From positions 1 through 43,763 of the forward strand of contig CAJAVE010000022.1 in the NCBI GenBank assembly GCA_903945325.1: a stretch of DNA of 43,763 bases, given 5' to 3'. The notes under the pieces are model-generated. The model searched no databases. It was not told the origin of the DNA and worked only from the letters and a program-made list of their open reading frames with translations. Both the position numbers and the translations under genes were made by a program. Shown here piece after piece: positions 33,825-42,604 of the stretch. Source of the stretch: an uncultured beta proteobacterium (GTDB taxonomy: Bacteria > Pseudomonadota > Gammaproteobacteria > Burkholderiales > Burkholderiaceae_C). The stretch's first letter is position 1, and each line of letters starts with the position of its first letter.

Positions 33825-35652
33825 ACAAGAGACCCGGCAGATAAGTGGCGGTGGCGGGTACAAAGGCAATTGCCAGGGTTCCCAGAAAGATTGCCAACAC
33901 CGCCGGAACAACCGCACCTGCCACGTAGCGCACGGGTTTGTTGAACATGGCAGACGCAAAATAGATGTTCATGCCGGCCGGTGGGCACAAAAATCCCAGT
34001 TCCATATTGGCCAGAAAGATGATGCCGAAGTGCACCGGGTCAATGCCGTAACTCAGTGCCACTGGCAGAAGCAATGGCACCAGCACCACAATGGCAGCAA
34101 AGATTTCCATCAATGCTCCAGCAGCAAACAGAAATAGATTGAGCGTGAGCAGGAATACCCACTTGTTGGGTATAACCCCCTGAACCCACTCAATCGCCAG
34201 GTCCGGAATGCCCGCTTCAATCAGGTAGTTGGTCAGGCCGAGCGCCATCCCAAGAATCAGCATCACGCCACCGATGATCTGGGCGCAGTCGCTCAGGGTG
34301 CGCGCCAGCTTTTGAAAGCTGAGTTCGCGATGGACCAGCATTTGGGTGAATACGGCATAGACCGCAGCAATCGCGGCGCTTTCGGTGGGTGTTGCCAACC
34401 CGCTGACCAGCGCGCCTATCGTGACGACCGGTGCCAGAATTTCCCACTTGGCTGCCCACAGGGTGGTTGTGATGTCAGGGCCAGTGGTTGCTGGCGTAAC
34501 GCCCAATTTCACGGTTGACACAGGGCTCTGGCGCGTCAGAAACCCACCAAATACCAATAGAAAGGCCACCATGATGACAGCGGGAATCAGCCCCGCCAAG
34601 AACATCGTGTTAATCGGTACGCGGGCAATGATGGCGTACATGATGAGAGGAACCGATGGTGCAAGCAGTACCCCCAGCGCACTCGCACTGGTGACCAGAC
34701 TGATACCGCGCCGCTCGGGAAATCCGGCATCGCGCAACAGGGGTAGAAGCAAGCCGCCCAACGCCAGAATGGTGACACCACTGCCACCGGTAAATGCGGT
34801 GAATGCGGAGCACAGCACCGCGCTGGCCACCACCGTGCCGGTAGCGCCACCCCCGAACAGTGCTACAAAGACCGCACCCAGCCGTTTGGTGGCACCAGTG
34901 CGCGCAAATACCAGGCCCGCCAGCGTGAACAGTGGCAACGCAGGCAAGGACGGGTTCACCGTGATTTGGTAGTGCGACAAGGGAACGGATGCAAGCGGCA
35001 GGGCGTCTTGCCAGAATAGGGCCAATGCCAGTCCACCCAATACCGTGAATATGGGCGCGCCAAACAGCAGTGACGCCAGCAGTGCGATGAGGATCGGCCA
35101 AATTGGCACTGCGGTACCGTCCAGTTGCCAACCCAGCATGAAGCCCACCGCCACTGGCAATAGGCTTCCCAGGATTTTTTGCCACCGTCCGCTTATTCCC
35201 TGCGCACCCAATTGACTACCCAGTAGCAGTAAACCCAACGGCATGCTGGCCTGGATCCACCAAACCGGGATGCCATAGGCCAAAATGTGGGCGACCTGGC
35301 GCTCACTGTCGACCAGACGCCAACTGGCGATGCACAGCGTGCCGCAAACCAAGGCGCCAAACAGCTTTGCGAAAACCTGACTGTGAGCCAACGTGCGCGG
35401 ATAGTGGGCTGGAATGAAGCCGCTGCCAAACGTGCTCAGGTGTCCATGCCTAAGCGCTGCAACAGAGCCAAACATGGCCATGGCAAGCCCAAGGTGCTGC
35501 ACGACGACCGGAGCGTTCTCAATGCCACTGCCTGCGACGGGACGCAGCAGTATCTCTACCAGCGGTATGACAGCCATCAGCACCAGCGCACAGGATGCCA
35601 GCCATTCGTCAAGACGGCCAGCGCCGCGTAATTTGCGCGACATCACGCTCAT
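33814..35652 (-). CDS. Fused TRAP transporter permease (DctQ-DctM)
   Basis: A 612-residue integral membrane protein joining the small (DctQ-like, about residues 1-165) and large (DctM-like, about 185-612) TRAP subunits. The DctM part shows the FTGGSGVTILALGGLLLPLL and GLATPTESAAIAAVYA signatures and CPPAGMNIYFASAMF. It uses the sodium gradient to import a ligand delivered by the periplasmic binding protein. It overlaps dctP by 4 bp upstream and lplT by 11 bp downstream. Confidence 0.92.
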   Translation of the reverse strand: MSVMSRKLRGAGRLDEWLASCALVLMAVIPLVEILLRPVAGSGIENAPVVVQHLGLAMAMFGSVAALRHGHLSTFGSGFIPAHYPRTLAHSQVFAKLFGALVCGTLCIASWRLVDSERQVAHILAYGIPVWWIQASMPLGLLLLGSQLGAQGISGRWQKILGSLLPVAVGFMLGWQLDGTAVPIWPILIALLASLLFGAPIFTVLGGLALALFWQDALPLASVPLSHYQITVNPSLPALPLFTLAGLVFARTGATKRLGAVFVALFGGGATGTVVASAVLCSAFTAFTGGSGVTILALGGLLLPLLRDAGFPERRGISLVTSASALGVLLAPSVPLIMYAIIARVPINTMFLAGLIPAVIMVAFLLVFGGFLTRQSPVSTVKLGVTPATTGPDITTTLWAAKWEILAPVVTIGALVSGLATPTESAAIAAVYAVFTQMLVHRELSFQKLARTLSDCAQIIGGVMLILGMALGLTNYLIEAGIPDLAIEWVQGVIPNKWVFLLTLNLFLFAAGALMEIFAAIVVLVPLLLPVALSYGIDPVHFGIIFLANMELGFLCPPAGMNIYFASAMFNKPVRYVAGAVVPAVLAIFLGTLAIAFVPATATYLPGLLYAP

Positions 35653-36662
35653 TTTCTCTGGGTCTGACGGTAAGCCCTGACGTGCGTGAACACCTCATCA
35701 AAGGTATCCGCCGGGACCATGCTGCCACGAATGCGTGGATACAGTTTTTCAGCCAAATCATTCCATTCCTGCATTTCCTGCACATTGGGCTTGTGCACGA
35801 TAAGGCCGCGTTTCTTCATGGCCTCAACGGCCTCGTCCACTTCGCGGCGGGCCTGGGCGCGCATTTGTATCCCGGCCTTTTCACCCGCCACACGCAACGC
35901 ATCCTGTGCCGCGGGAGTCATTGCGTCCCACGCCCTGGTTGTGACAACCATGGCACCGACGATGGGAGCCCAGTTGATCTCCAGCATGTGGGGTGCCGTG
36001 TTGTAGATCTGACTGGCCAGCGCGAAGTAGGGTGTTGACGGCACCACGTTGATCATGCCGGTCTGCATGGCCGGCAGAATGTCGGCAGTCTCGAGCGGTA
36101 CGGGGGTATAGCCCAGGCTTTTCATGATGGACTGTTGCTCTTTCTCAGCGCCCCAGGAAAAGAACTTCATGTGCTTGTAGTCGTCTGCACGAACGGCTGC
36201 ATCCTTGGAGAAAAATCGCACCCAGCCTGCATCGCCCCATGCCAGCACCACAAAGCCTTTGTCGAAAAACTTCTTCTCCATTGCGGGCCGCATCTTTTCA
36301 CGCACATAGTCCAGTTCTTCCCAGCTTTTGAAGAGAAGTGGCAAGCTTTGCAAGGCAGTGATGGAAGGTTCAATTTCACGCAGCCCGACTACAGACATCA
36401 GTGCGGACTGCAACTGGCCGATGCGCAGGCGACGGGCCATTTCCGCTTCCCCGCCCTGGCTGCCATCGGGGTACACCACGTATTTGGAAGCGCCACCCTG
36501 CACAGTGCGCCATGCTTCACCAATCTCCATCAATTGGCGGTGGTACAGAGAGTTCTTGGGCGCCAGTGTGCCCACACGCAGCGTGATGTCGGCTGCATGG
36601 GCAAGGATTGAATTTCCGAGGATCAGTGCCAAAGCGAAAAGTGTCGTCAGTGTATTTTTCAT
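35649..36662 (-). CDS. TRAP transporter substrate-binding protein (DctP/TatP type)
   Basis: A 337-residue periplasmic binding protein with a signal peptide ending near AHAAD. LRVGTLAPKNSLYHRQL, then AEMARRLRIGQLQSAL and VPLETADILPAMQTGMINVVPSTP are typical of DctP-family proteins, including the ligand-binding region. The residue usually anchoring a carboxylate ligand (Arg in the GAFTF-like strand) is not evident to me, so an organic acid should not be assumed. It lies between tatT and the fused permease, as in TatT-associated TRAP systems. Confidence 0.9.
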   Translation of the reverse strand: MKNTLTTLFALALILGNSILAHAADITLRVGTLAPKNSLYHRQLMEIGEAWRTVQGGASKYVVYPDGSQGGEAEMARRLRIGQLQSALMSVVGLREIEPSITALQSLPLLFKSWEELDYVREKMRPAMEKKFFDKGFVVLAWGDAGWVRFFSKDAAVRADDYKHMKFFSWGAEKEQQSIMKSLGYTPVPLETADILPAMQTGMINVVPSTPYFALASQIYNTAPHMLEINWAPIVGAMVVTTRAWDAMTPAAQDALRVAGEKAGIQMRAQARREVDEAVEAMKKRGLIVHKPNVQEMQEWNDLAEKLYPRIRGSMVPADTFDEVFTHVRAYRQTQRK

Positions 36663-36686
36663 GAGACGGGTAGGAAGGAGAAATTG

Positions 36687-37607
36687 TTAGAAGAGATCGT
36701 CCACATTGCCCAACAGCCACTGTGCGCGTTCGCGCATGACGACGTTTTGCATGTCGGGGTGGGCGATGCTCACCGCCAAAGCCTGGCGAAGCAGAGACTC
36801 AAATTCAGGCCTGTTTCCATTCGGCAGTGAGACGCCTTCAGCCTTTGCCACAAGTGCACTGGCGCTGTGCGTTGCACCCAGGGCAATTGCCTGATCGAAG
36901 TAGATCAATGCCTGTGCACTGGAGCCGCCCGCCCGCGCGGTTTCAAAAGTACCCATCAGGCTTGCAAGAGATCCCTTGCCGTATTGCGGATTCTTTGCAT
37001 ATGCGAGATGGGCCAATCGCACTGCAAGCGGCAGGTCGGCTACTGTGTCAGGGCTGTCTTTGGACAGGGAAATGAATCCCCCCCATGACGCGGCGGCCCA
37101 GTACGCCAGTCCCACGCTGTCTGCGCTGATTTTCGGCCAGTCTGCTGGCTGGGTGCTCTGCAATGCTTTGCGAAAACCCGGATGCGCGAGCTCCAGGGCC
37201 GCCATCGCATGGCGGTTTCCACGCCAATAGAGGCGTGCCGCGCGCTCGCGCAGTACCTGTGCTGCCCGGGAGTCTTTGCCTTCGATGCGTTCCGCTTCAA
37301 ACGAGACGAACGCATACGCATATTGCGTGAAACCGGTGGCAACTGATTCCGACAATTTGGCATTGTCCGGTACTGATAGCAGTAGGGACTCCGATAGCTT
37401 GAGGTAGAACGCGCTTGCCTCGCGTGCCAGAACCAAGTCGTCTTCAGATGCCTGGCCTTGGCTAGCCAACTCATTGGCAATGCCCTGAATTATCAAATGC
37501 CTGGGTGAGCAGGCACTCAAACACAGCAATATCGATGCAATGAGCACTGCACGCCAAGCTGTCCTGGTGCGTGAAAAAATGACAGAAAGTGCAATCAGAT
37601 GGAGCAT
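36687..37607 (-). CDS. tatT: TRAP-associated TPR lipoprotein TatT
   Basis: A 306-residue lipoprotein: the lipobox LSAC gives a lipidated cysteine at residue 33. The mature part is helical with repeated A-L rich segments matching the TatT family (Treponema Tp0956), in which TPR helices form a ring with a central pore that stacks on the binding protein. In Treponema a hydrophobic ligand has been proposed. It starts the leftward unit tatT-dctP-permease-lplT. No strong ribosome site was found before the ATG at 37607. Confidence 0.82.
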   Translation of the reverse strand: MLHLIALSVIFSRTRTAWRAVLIASILLCLSACSPRHLIIQGIANELASQGQASEDDLVLAREASAFYLKLSESLLLSVPDNAKLSESVATGFTQYAYAFVSFEAERIEGKDSRAAQVLRERAARLYWRGNRHAMAALELAHPGFRKALQSTQPADWPKISADSVGLAYWAAASWGGFISLSKDSPDTVADLPLAVRLAHLAYAKNPQYGKGSLASLMGTFETARAGGSSAQALIYFDQAIALGATHSASALVAKAEGVSLPNGNRPEFESLLRQALAVSIAHPDMQNVVMRERAQWLLGNVDDLF

Positions 37608-37627
37608 AAGGTCGAGACAACAATGCG

Positions 37628-38137
37628 CTAAGTCGCGTACTTACCAAGAAAGCTCCGCAGATCGCGAAACGCTTCCCGGCGTACTGTCAGGGTCTCGTGA
37701 TCCCAGTCCCACCATGCCGTAGATTCGTTGGCCTTTGCGATATCCCGTGGAAAGCGTTGGCGAATCACTTTGGCGGCAACGCCGCCGACGATGGCATTCG
37801 GTGGCACATCTTTGGTCACCACCGCGTTGCTTCCAACCACGGCACCGTTGCCAATGTGTACGCCTGGCATGACGACAGCGCCGTGGCCAATCCAGGTGTC
37901 ATGGCCGATGACTACGCGCTGGCGCCTGCGCCAGGCAAAGAGTTCAGCATCGTCCTGCTCAGCCATGTCGTATAGCGTCGGGCGATACATAAAGTGGTGC
38001 AAGCTGGGCTGCTCCATCGGTTGAAACCCGGGGTTAATACGGACCATGGAAGCGATGTTGGAGAACTTTCCGATGTCGGCCGACATCAGGTCGCAGTGCG
38101 GCTGCACGTTGTGTTGTGCAATATGGATGTGGTTCAT
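37628..38137 (-). CDS. Hexapeptide acetyltransferase of phosphonate type, N-terminally truncated
   Basis: A 169-residue left-handed beta-helix acyltransferase. IGKFSNIASMVRINPGFQPM, then VVIGHDTWIGHGAVVMPGV and AVVTKDVPPNAIVGGVAAKVI give the hexapeptide repeats. The ending WWDWDHETL is typical of the transferases of phn (phosphonate) operons. Those are around 200 residues and begin with about 40-50 more residues of repeats, which are missing here; the start NHIHIAQHNVQPH is unrelated. It lies 10 bp after a broken phnC, so it is probably the 3' part of a gene joined by a deletion and may not be functional. Confidence 0.65.
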   Translation of the reverse strand: MNHIHIAQHNVQPHCDLMSADIGKFSNIASMVRINPGFQPMEQPSLHHFMYRPTLYDMAEQDDAELFAWRRRQRVVIGHDTWIGHGAVVMPGVHIGNGAVVGSNAVVTKDVPPNAIVGGVAAKVIRQRFPRDIAKANESTAWWDWDHETLTVRREAFRDLRSFLGKYAT

Positions 38138-38147
38138 GGCAATGGGG

Positions 38148-38621
38148 TCAGTAGGCCCGGTTGCCGAACAACCTGGTCTCCAATACTGTTGGCATGCCCA
38201 CGCGCTTCAGGGCATCGACGCCCCGCGCCACTTCGGCCGCAGTAAACCAGCGTGTCAGACTTCGCCACAAGGGAACACGGTGCAAAGTTCCGGCGAGCAC
38301 ATTCACAATCACTGGCAAACGGCCTACCAAATTGAATTGCTGAAAGACGAATCCTATGCCCGCTCGCGTTTGACGAATATCCGACGCAATCCTGCCGTGT
38401 TGCTGTACCGTTTTTCCGTGGATCTGGATCAAACCCTGGTCCGTCTTGTCGCCCACCATCAAACCTGATATGTGCCGCAGCAGTGTTGACTTTCCCGAAC
38501 CTGATGCGCCAATCAGCGCAACCATTTCACCGGGCGCAATAGCCAGACAGACATCTTGTAGAGCCTTGCGACCTCCTAAAAAAGTCTTGTTTAGTAAATG
38601 GATATGAATGGCAGCCGACAT
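38148..38621 (-). pseudogene. phnC: Truncated phosphonate ABC transporter ATPase phnC
   Basis: The first 157 residues of a PhnC-type ABC ATPase: Walker A is [13 protein letters not shown], the ISGL and [20 protein letters not shown] stretches are typical of PhnC, and the sequence is good up to [10 protein letters not shown]. It then ends in an unrelated tail ([14 protein letters not shown]) and a stop, without the LSGGQ signature, Walker B or switch histidine, and so cannot hydrolyse ATP. GGAG about 6 nt before the ATG is intact. The missing half lies opposite the missing start of the next gene, which points to one deletion. Confidence 0.85.
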
Positions 38622-38961
38622 ATTTACTCCAGAGCAGTAGAGGGAACATATCGGCACAATGTGTCAACTCGGTGTCAATGGGTTGCGCAAATGCCAACAA
38701 GCATCCACGAAAGCCGGGGCGATTTTTCTTTCTCAATGGATGCATCCAGGTAAAAAGTGATAGGGAGGAAAGGGTCCCGGCGCCGTCAACCGATATCGGC
38801 CAAAACTGTTCCAAGCCCATTTGTGCTCCAACCCAACGTACAAGCTGCGCGAACAGCTACTAAAACAATAGCAACTGTGGGGGCTCTGCAAAGTGACCGA
38901 CAGGCTGTGGTCAGTCGCGGTACAGTCTGGAACTGCAATTAACTACACAGGGGGCGCGGCA
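38622..38961. other. Intergenic region with 11-bp-pitch direct repeats and a decayed dispersed repeat
   Basis: No gene is supported here. GTGTCAA occurs twice on the + strand, at 38661-38667 and 38672-38678, with exactly 4 bp between, which is PhoB-like spacing but in the orientation away from phnC. At 38833-38875 GCGCGAACAGCTACTAAA matches the dispersed repeat core at 14 of 18 bases, so it is a decayed copy. The mipA-like start codon follows at 38962 with GGGGG about 10 nt before it. Confidence 0.45.
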
Positions 38962-39804
38962 ATGAAGAGTCGGTTTGTACAGTGTTTGGGAGCCCTTGCG
39001 CTCACTATGGCGATATCCGCGCAGTCACAGGCACAGACCCAAGCACCGCCGCTGCCTCTGTGGGAACTGGGCGCTTTTGCCGGCACCGCGACCACACCGG
39101 CCTATCCGGGCTCGGCAGACCGCGCATCGCGCACCCTTTTGCTGCCCATCTTTGTGTACCGGGGCGAGGTGTTCCGCGCTGAACGCGGCGACATTGGAGC
39201 CCGGCTTTTCAGTAGCGACGATGCCGAGCTGGACCTGGGCTTTGCCGCATCGCTGCCCGCCACGTCAGACGACCTCACTGCCCGCAAGGGCATGAGCGAC
39301 CTGGGCACGCTGGTGGAATTTGGCCCGCGGGTCAAGTTCACGTTGGCACGCCCCTCGCCCGGCAGTCGCGTTCGGCTGGAGCTGCCGCTGCGTGCGGTGC
39401 TGGAATTCAACAACGGTGTGCGTCAGCAGGGCTATGCGTTTGAGCCCGAGCTGGGGCTGGAAGTGCGCGATATAGGCGCGGGCTGGAGTCTTGGCGCCAC
39501 GGCCAGTCTGGTGTTTGGCGACAAGGACCTCAACCACTATTTCTATGGAGTGTCCGCGCCGTATGCCACTGCCGCGCGCCCCACGTATGACGCGCAGGCC
39601 GGGTTGATCACCACCCGGCTGGGTGTCAGCCTGTCAAAGAGCCTGACGCCCGATGTACGCGTGTTTGGCTTTGTGCGCCAGGAACTGATGGAGGGTGCGG
39701 CCAACAAGGCCAGCCCCTTGTTCCAGCAGACCACCGGCACATCGGTGGGTGTCGGTCTCTTGTGGACGCTGGCAAGGTCCGAGCAGCGCGCGGCCGCACG
39801 CTGA
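38962..39804 (+). CDS. MipA/OmpV family outer membrane protein
   Basis: A 280-residue exported protein with a signal peptide ending near SQAQTQ. The mature part starts ELGAFAGTATTPAYPGSADR, a pattern typical of MipA/OmpV proteins, and continues with alternating polar and hydrophobic strands expected of an outer membrane beta-barrel. It ends with a tryptophan-containing strand (GVGLLWTLA). The first 23 residues of the longer frame from 38893 are not used. It lies 30 bp before the sensor kinase gene, in the same direction. Its ligand is unknown; relatives are linked to antibiotic and cell-wall stress. Confidence 0.85.
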   Translation: MKSRFVQCLGALALTMAISAQSQAQTQAPPLPLWELGAFAGTATTPAYPGSADRASRTLLLPIFVYRGEVFRAERGDIGARLFSSDDAELDLGFAASLPATSDDLTARKGMSDLGTLVEFGPRVKFTLARPSPGSRVRLELPLRAVLEFNNGVRQQGYAFEPELGLEVRDIGAGWSLGATASLVFGDKDLNHYFYGVSAPYATAARPTYDAQAGLITTRLGVSLSKSLTPDVRVFGFVRQELMEGAANKASPLFQQTTGTSVGVGLLWTLARSEQRAAAR

Positions 39805-39834
39805 CGCGCATTCAGGCGCGTGCGGTTTCCTCCC

Positions 39835-41319
39835 ATGCCCCTTCTGCTCCAGCGCTACGGCGCCCGCCTTATGGTGTGGCTGGGGCTGTCGGCCATCGGC
39901 TGTGTGCTGTTGGCTCGTCTGGAGCTGGCCCAGCTGCGTGATGCCTTTGAGACCGATGCCCGCATCAGCCACCGCCTGCTGAGCCAGCGCGCCGTGCAGC
40001 ACGATGCGGTGCTGGCCACGCTGGCCCTGTTGCAGCCCAACTCTCCATCCGGCAGCGCGGATTCGGCCGAGCAACGCCTATCGTCCGTCTACCCGCAAAT
40101 ATTGGGTGTGCAGCGGCGTGACCCTGGTGGTGCCTGGGTTGGCACAGGTTTGGAAGCCGCCGAGCAGGCCTCGCGTCAAAACCGGGAGGCCGTGCTGGCC
40201 AACCTTGATTTATCCGCAGAGCGTGCCCGCTACCAACTGGTACTGGCAGGGCAACCCGCCAGTTTCGCTTTGCTGATCGACATGCACGCCAGCGTGCCGT
40301 GGAGCGATTGGTCCATGCCGGTGCAAACCAGCCCGGTGCGCGTGACGCTGGAGCACGCCGGACAGACCTTTGTGGTGCAGCCGGGGCGCATGGACGAGGC
40401 GGGCTGGCGCTTTACGTTTCACAAGCATCTGGCCAGCGCCAGCCAGCCATTTGATGTGGTGGCGATCCGCCAGGTGCTTTGGGTTGAGTTGCCCTGGGCG
40501 TTGATGGCGCTGTGGGTCGCCGGGGTGGCAGGCGGCGTGGCAGCCTGGTCGGCCTGGCAAAGCCAGCGCAGCGCGCGGCGTCGCGCAGAAGAGTTGTTGC
40601 GGGTGGGGCAAGTGGCCCGCCTGAACACCCTGGGCGAGTTGGCCGCCGGCATGGCGCATGAACTCAACCAGCCGCTAACCGCCATTCTGGCCAACACGCA
40701 GGCCGCCAAACGCCTGTTGCAGGATGAGTCACCGGAACTGCCCACCGCTTTGAAGGCGATGGACCAGGCCGTAGCCCAGGCACGCCGCGCTGCCGAGGTG
40801 TTGGCGCGCCTGCGCCGCAGCGTGGAGCAACCTGGCACGTCGCAGCCGGGTGAATCGGTCGACCTGGAGCGGGTGGTGCGCAATGCGCTGCATTTGCTGG
40901 AGCCCGAATGCAGGCGCCGCACCGTCTCTGCGACGGTGCGGGTGGAGCAGGGCGCCACGGTGCTGGCCGAGCGGGTGGCGCTGGAGCAGATCGTGCACAA
41001 CCTGCTGACCAATGCGCTGCAGGCGCTGGACGCGGTGCCCGAGGGTGAACGCCAGCTGACCATGGGCATCTCGGTGGAGCAAGGCACCGGCGTGCTGCGC
41101 GTGGCCGACAGCGGGCCGGGCATTGCAGCGGATGTTTTGCCCCGCGTGTTCGAACCCTTCTTCACCACCCGCGAAGGCGGTCTGGGGCTGGGCTTGAGCC
41201 TGTGCGAAACACTGGCCACGGGCATGGGCGGCCAGTTGCGCGCACAGGCCAATACCCCGCGCGGAGCTCTGTTCACTCTCGTACTGCCACTGGCAGATTC
41301 AATGGCACCCGCTCCATGA
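39835..41319 (+). CDS. Sensor histidine kinase, FixL/TtrS-like
   Basis: A kinase of about 494 residues. A first membrane helix (about 13-29) is followed by a periplasmic sensor region of roughly 190 residues and a second helix (about 222-242). The kinase core has GMAHELNQPL (H-box, phosphorylated His), NLLTNALQAL (N-box), DSGPGI (G1) and a GLGLGLSLC loop (G2). The kinase core is of the NtrB/FixL type. A GTG at 39820 is an alternative start. The stop overlaps the response regulator by 4 bp. No PAS or heme domain is visible, so the sensed signal is periplasmic and unknown. Confidence 0.88.
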   Translation: MPLLLQRYGARLMVWLGLSAIGCVLLARLELAQLRDAFETDARISHRLLSQRAVQHDAVLATLALLQPNSPSGSADSAEQRLSSVYPQILGVQRRDPGGAWVGTGLEAAEQASRQNREAVLANLDLSAERARYQLVLAGQPASFALLIDMHASVPWSDWSMPVQTSPVRVTLEHAGQTFVVQPGRMDEAGWRFTFHKHLASASQPFDVVAIRQVLWVELPWALMALWVAGVAGGVAAWSAWQSQRSARRRAEELLRVGQVARLNTLGELAAGMAHELNQPLTAILANTQAAKRLLQDESPELPTALKAMDQAVAQARRAAEVLARLRRSVEQPGTSQPGESVDLERVVRNALHLLEPECRRRTVSATVRVEQGATVLAERVALEQIVHNLLTNALQALDAVPEGERQLTMGISVEQGTGVLRVADSGPGIAADVLPRVFEPFFTTREGGLGLGLSLCETLATGMGGQLRAQANTPRGALFTLVLPLADSMAPAP

Positions 41320-41942
41320 ATATCCCGCTCTCGCCCCTGATCCAATTGATTGACGATGATGCCGCCGTGCGCGACAGCCTCGCTTTGTTGATCGGCACGG
41401 TTGGGCTGCGGGTGCAGACCTGGGCTGACCCGCAGGAATTCATGCGCAGCTTTGACCGCCAGAGCATTGGGGCCATCGTGCTGGATGTGCGCATGCCCGG
41501 CATCAGCGGCCTGACCGTGCTCGACACGCTGGTGGCCCAGGGGGTGGATCAGCCTGTGATCATGCTCACGGGCCATGGAACCGTGGAACTATGTCGCCGC
41601 GCTTTCAAGTCGGGTGCGGCCGAGTTTCTGGAAAAACCGGTGGACGACGAGGTGCTGCTCGAAGCCCTGCAAAACGCCGTGCGCCAGCATGTGCGCTCGC
41701 GCGAGCGCCACCAGGCCAACCAGCAGGCGCGCGAGCACTACACACAGCTCTCCGAGCGCGAGCGCGAGGTGCTGGGCCTGATTGTGGAAGGCCTCACCAA
41801 CAAGGAAATTGGCCGTGCACTGGGCCTGTCGCCGCGCACCGTGGAAACCCACCGCGCCAACCTGTTTTCCAAGTTGCAGGTGGACTCACTGGCCCACCTG
41901 ATTCGCCACTACGCTGCGCTGGCTGCCCAATCCGGTTCCTGA
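41316..41942 (+). CDS. FixJ/NarL-type response regulator
   Basis: A 208-residue regulator. The receiver domain (about 1-120) has the acidic pocket LIDDDAA, the phospho-acceptor aspartate in IVLDVRMPG, threonine in MLTGHG and lysine in LEKPVDD. A LuxR-type helix-turn-helix (about 145-200) carries LSEREREVLGLI and GLSPRTVETHRANL. The ATG at 41316 overlaps the kinase stop. Tandem repeats 22 bp apart lie just downstream, in front of the hbpS-like gene, and are candidate binding sites. Confidence 0.92.
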   Translation: MNIPLSPLIQLIDDDAAVRDSLALLIGTVGLRVQTWADPQEFMRSFDRQSIGAIVLDVRMPGISGLTVLDTLVAQGVDQPVIMLTGHGTVELCRRAFKSGAAEFLEKPVDDEVLLEALQNAVRQHVRSRERHQANQQAREHYTQLSEREREVLGLIVEGLTNKEIGRALGLSPRTVETHRANLFSKLQVDSLAHLIRHYAALAAQSGS

Positions 41943-41956
41943 TTCCATTTCGCACT

Positions 41957-41991
41957 GCGTAGTTATACGGAGCCTGACGCGTAGCCGCACG
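41957..41991 (+). promoter_or_regulatory. Tandem repeats 22 bp apart upstream of the hbpS-like gene
   Basis: GCGTAG-N4-ACG occurs at 41957-41969 and again at 41979-41991, two helical turns apart. Such face-of-helix repeats are typical of response-regulator dimers. The site is about 90 bp before the hbpS-like start and just after the response regulator gene, so that regulator is the natural candidate. An inverted GGCG-GGAA-CGCC follows at 41995-42006. Confidence 0.45.
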
Positions 41992-42083
41992 AATGGCGGG
42001 AACGCCCGCGAAAAATTACATTTTCTCCAGGGGTGAACGCTTGATTCACTCCCCCAACTTCCACTAGTTACCGGAGAAAACCC

Positions 42084-42575
42084 ATGCGTTCCATTCAATG
42101 TGCTTCCGCCATCCTCTTGTCTTTTGCCACGCTGGGCGCCAGTGCCCAGGCCGTTCGTGCTGAAAAAAACATGTCGATGGAGCTGGCCACCAAAATTGCG
42201 GCCGCCACCGTGGCCGCCTGCAGCGCTGACAAATACAACGTCACCGCCACCGTAGTCGACCGCGCAGGTGGCGTACGCGCCGTGCAGCGTGCCGACAATG
42301 CCGGCCCCCACACGCTGGCTGCCAGCCAAGCCAAGGCGTTCACCTCGGCTTCTGCCAAAAACACCACCCTGGCCATGTGGGAAGGCGTTCAGAAGAACCC
42401 TGCGTCCACCAACGTGGCCATGATCCCCGGCTTCTTGCTGCTGGGCGGCGGCGTGCCGGTGAAAGTGGGTGACGAGGTGATTGGCGCGGTGGGTGTGGGT
42501 GGCGCACCTGGCGGACATCTGGACGAGAAGTGCGCTCTGGCCGGCATTGCCAGCGTGCAGGATATGCTGAAGTAA
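42084..42575 (+). CDS. Exported HbpS/GlcG-like protein
   Basis: A 163-residue protein with a signal peptide (to about residue 22, LGASAQA) and an HbpS/GlcG (DUF336) domain. NVTATVVDRAGGVRAVQRADNAGP, then ASQAKAFTSAS and the ending GAVGVGGAPGG are the usual pattern. In Streptomyces, HbpS is an extracellular heme-binding protein that modulates the sensor kinase SenS. Here a two-component pair is directly upstream. Heme binding is not shown by the sequence and the link is inference. ACCGGAGAA precedes the ATG. Confidence 0.85.
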   Translation: MRSIQCASAILLSFATLGASAQAVRAEKNMSMELATKIAAATVAACSADKYNVTATVVDRAGGVRAVQRADNAGPHTLAASQAKAFTSASAKNTTLAMWEGVQKNPASTNVAMIPGFLLLGGGVPVKVGDEVIGAVGVGGAPGGHLDEKCALAGIASVQDMLK

Positions 42576-42604
42576 ACCATTCGATCACAACCCCGGGAGA
42601 CACC

